A stretch of 18,827 nt of DNA, taken from positions 18,462 to 37,288 of the forward strand of contig QEOQ01000356.1 in the NCBI GenBank assembly GCA_010279815.1, in the 5' to 3' direction. The translations under genes were made by a program, and so were the position numbers. The notes beneath the pieces are model-generated. The model did not search any database and was not told where the DNA came from. It saw only the letters and a program-made list of their open reading frames with translations. Origin of the DNA: Brachionus plicatilis. Taxonomy: Eukaryota; Rotifera; Eurotatoria; Ploima; Brachionidae. Positions 17,946 through 18,827 of this stretch are shown piece after piece; position 1 is the first letter of the stretch, and every line of letters begins with the position of its first letter.

Positions 17946-18827
17946 ATGGATGATTTTCAAGCAAAACAAGAAGATGAGCTCATGGTACTTCAATCTATAT
18001 ACTCTTCAAATTTTTTGGATTTGAGAGAGATAAAAAATGGCAAAAAAAAGCCAAATCCGATATTTAAGATTACTTTGTTTCCGCTGAATTCCGAGTCCCA
18101 GCACGAACTGAACCATTTTTATGTTCAAATAGATCTAAAGATAAAATTCGGTCCAGAGTATCCGAATGAGCCCCCGATAATCATACTAGAAAACGACAAA
18201 GGGTTGTCGCAAGAGCAGGTAAAGAGCCTTCACAAACAACTGGTGAATAAGGCACATGAGTTAAAAGGAGGTGAAATGGTCTATCAACTGAGTCAAGTGG
18301 TCAGCGAATTTCTGTATGCCAACAACAAGCCACCCACTAAGTCATTTTACGAACAAAGGTTGGAAAATAATATCCAACTCGAAATGCAAAAGCTCCAAGA
18401 AAGCTACTATGAAATTGAAAATACCAAAATTGACGACCAATTGGTAAAATTGAGAATTTCTCGATTGTTAAATTTAATTTTGATATTAAGTTTGCCAAAA
18501 TTCACCAAGCTGTTGACGAAAAGAAAAAAATGCTCCAACTCGAACGAAAAAAGGAAAGAGAACTTGAGAAACGGGTATTTATTTATTTTCTTGTCATTAG
18601 ATTATATAGAATTTTGCGAAAAGACTTTTTATCAATTGATTAAATTTCAAGACGACGATGAACATTAAATAAAATTAATTACTAGATCAAAAATTTTTTA
18701 ATTATTGTTTTGAATAAATGAAAAGATAGCTATGACTTTTTTTTAATTTTGGATCAAATTTTTCTTTTCTAAGATTAAAAGTGAAAAATCATTCTACGGG
18801 ATTAAAAATATCAAAATTTTCTTTGAA
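17946..18827 (+). CDS. EIF2AK4: GCN2 eIF2-alpha kinase, N-terminal RWD part (runs off the window)
   Basis: GCN2 phosphorylates eIF2-alpha when uncharged tRNA accumulates; its N-terminal RWD domain binds the activator GCN1. Exon 1 (17946-18443) starts at ATG (MDDFQAKQEDELMVLQSIYS) and encodes RWD residues 1 to about 127: FGPEYPNEPP is the family's YPxxxP motif, followed by KGLSQEQV, GGEMVYQLSQVVSEFL and the GCN2-specific NKPPTKSFYEQRLE. A charged coiled coil follows. A 47-bp intron (18444-18490) leads to exon 2 (18491-18574), FAKIHQAVDEKKKMLQLERK and on to ELEKR, then the donor GTATTT. Reading through these introns gives a false 240-residue frame. The next exon is unclear: an acceptor at 18773 with a strong T-rich run opens IKSEKSFYGIKN to the window edge and is preferred; one at 18623 (49-bp intron) leads to a quick stop after DDDEH. 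Kinase and HisRS-like domains lie outside the window. Confidence 0.87.

Noticed and set aside
1..18827. CRISPR array, prophage, toxin-antitoxin or biosynthetic cluster
   Set aside because: There are no regularly spaced direct repeats and no bacterial or viral genes. The content is animal genes with introns and transposon remains.

Overview
The window looks like nuclear DNA from a small invertebrate animal. It is strongly AT-rich, and its genes carry many short introns (about 47-61 bp, with GT..AG ends and a T-rich run before the acceptor) plus a few long ones. The recognisable proteins are metazoan: a class I bHLH E-protein, geminin, proteasome subunit beta-7 (PSMB4) and the eIF2-alpha kinase GCN2. 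Base composition, intron sizes and the style of the LINE fragment would fit a monogonont rotifer such as Brachionus, but that placement is an inference; another AT-rich invertebrate is possible. Most coding regions had to be assembled by joining exons in phase, because long open frames alone miss the real starts and ends.

Layout. Positions 1-1758 hold no gene I can name, probably the long upstream intron of the E-protein gene, with one Tc1/mariner-like MITE (725-904). Positions 1759-2971 carry the large 3' exon of the E-protein gene, including the whole bHLH domain, and a poly(A) signal at 3007. Positions 3020-5870 are AT-rich and contain a hAT-like MITE with perfect 8-bp target duplications and a 300-bp foldback. 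A complete four-exon gene of unknown function lies on the minus strand at 5932-7704 (531 aa). Positions 7705-12480 form a gene desert with TIR elements, a perfect 43-bp palindrome, a compact structured GC island and a 15-bp motif shared in opposite orientation by two retroelement-like ends. A decayed LINE fragment lies on the minus strand at about 12480-13168 with a hairpin 3' end. Short spliceable candidate exons of unknown identity lie on the minus strand at 13.2-14.3 kb, interrupted by a long-TIR element at 13691-13922.

The right end is gene-dense. Geminin (minus, 15696-16063) and PSMB4 (plus, 16309-17747) are divergently arranged with 245 bp between start codons. GCN2 (plus, from 17946) follows 198 bp after the PSMB4 stop and runs off the window. 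The genes serve unrelated housekeeping or regulatory roles (transcription, replication licensing, proteolysis, stress translation control), so this is ordinary animal gene order rather than a functional cluster.

I found no CRISPR array, tRNA, rRNA, prophage or obvious new multi-gene system. The most novel material is the unidentified 531-aa protein, the structured GC-rich element near 10.1 kb, and the set of non-autonomous transposons.
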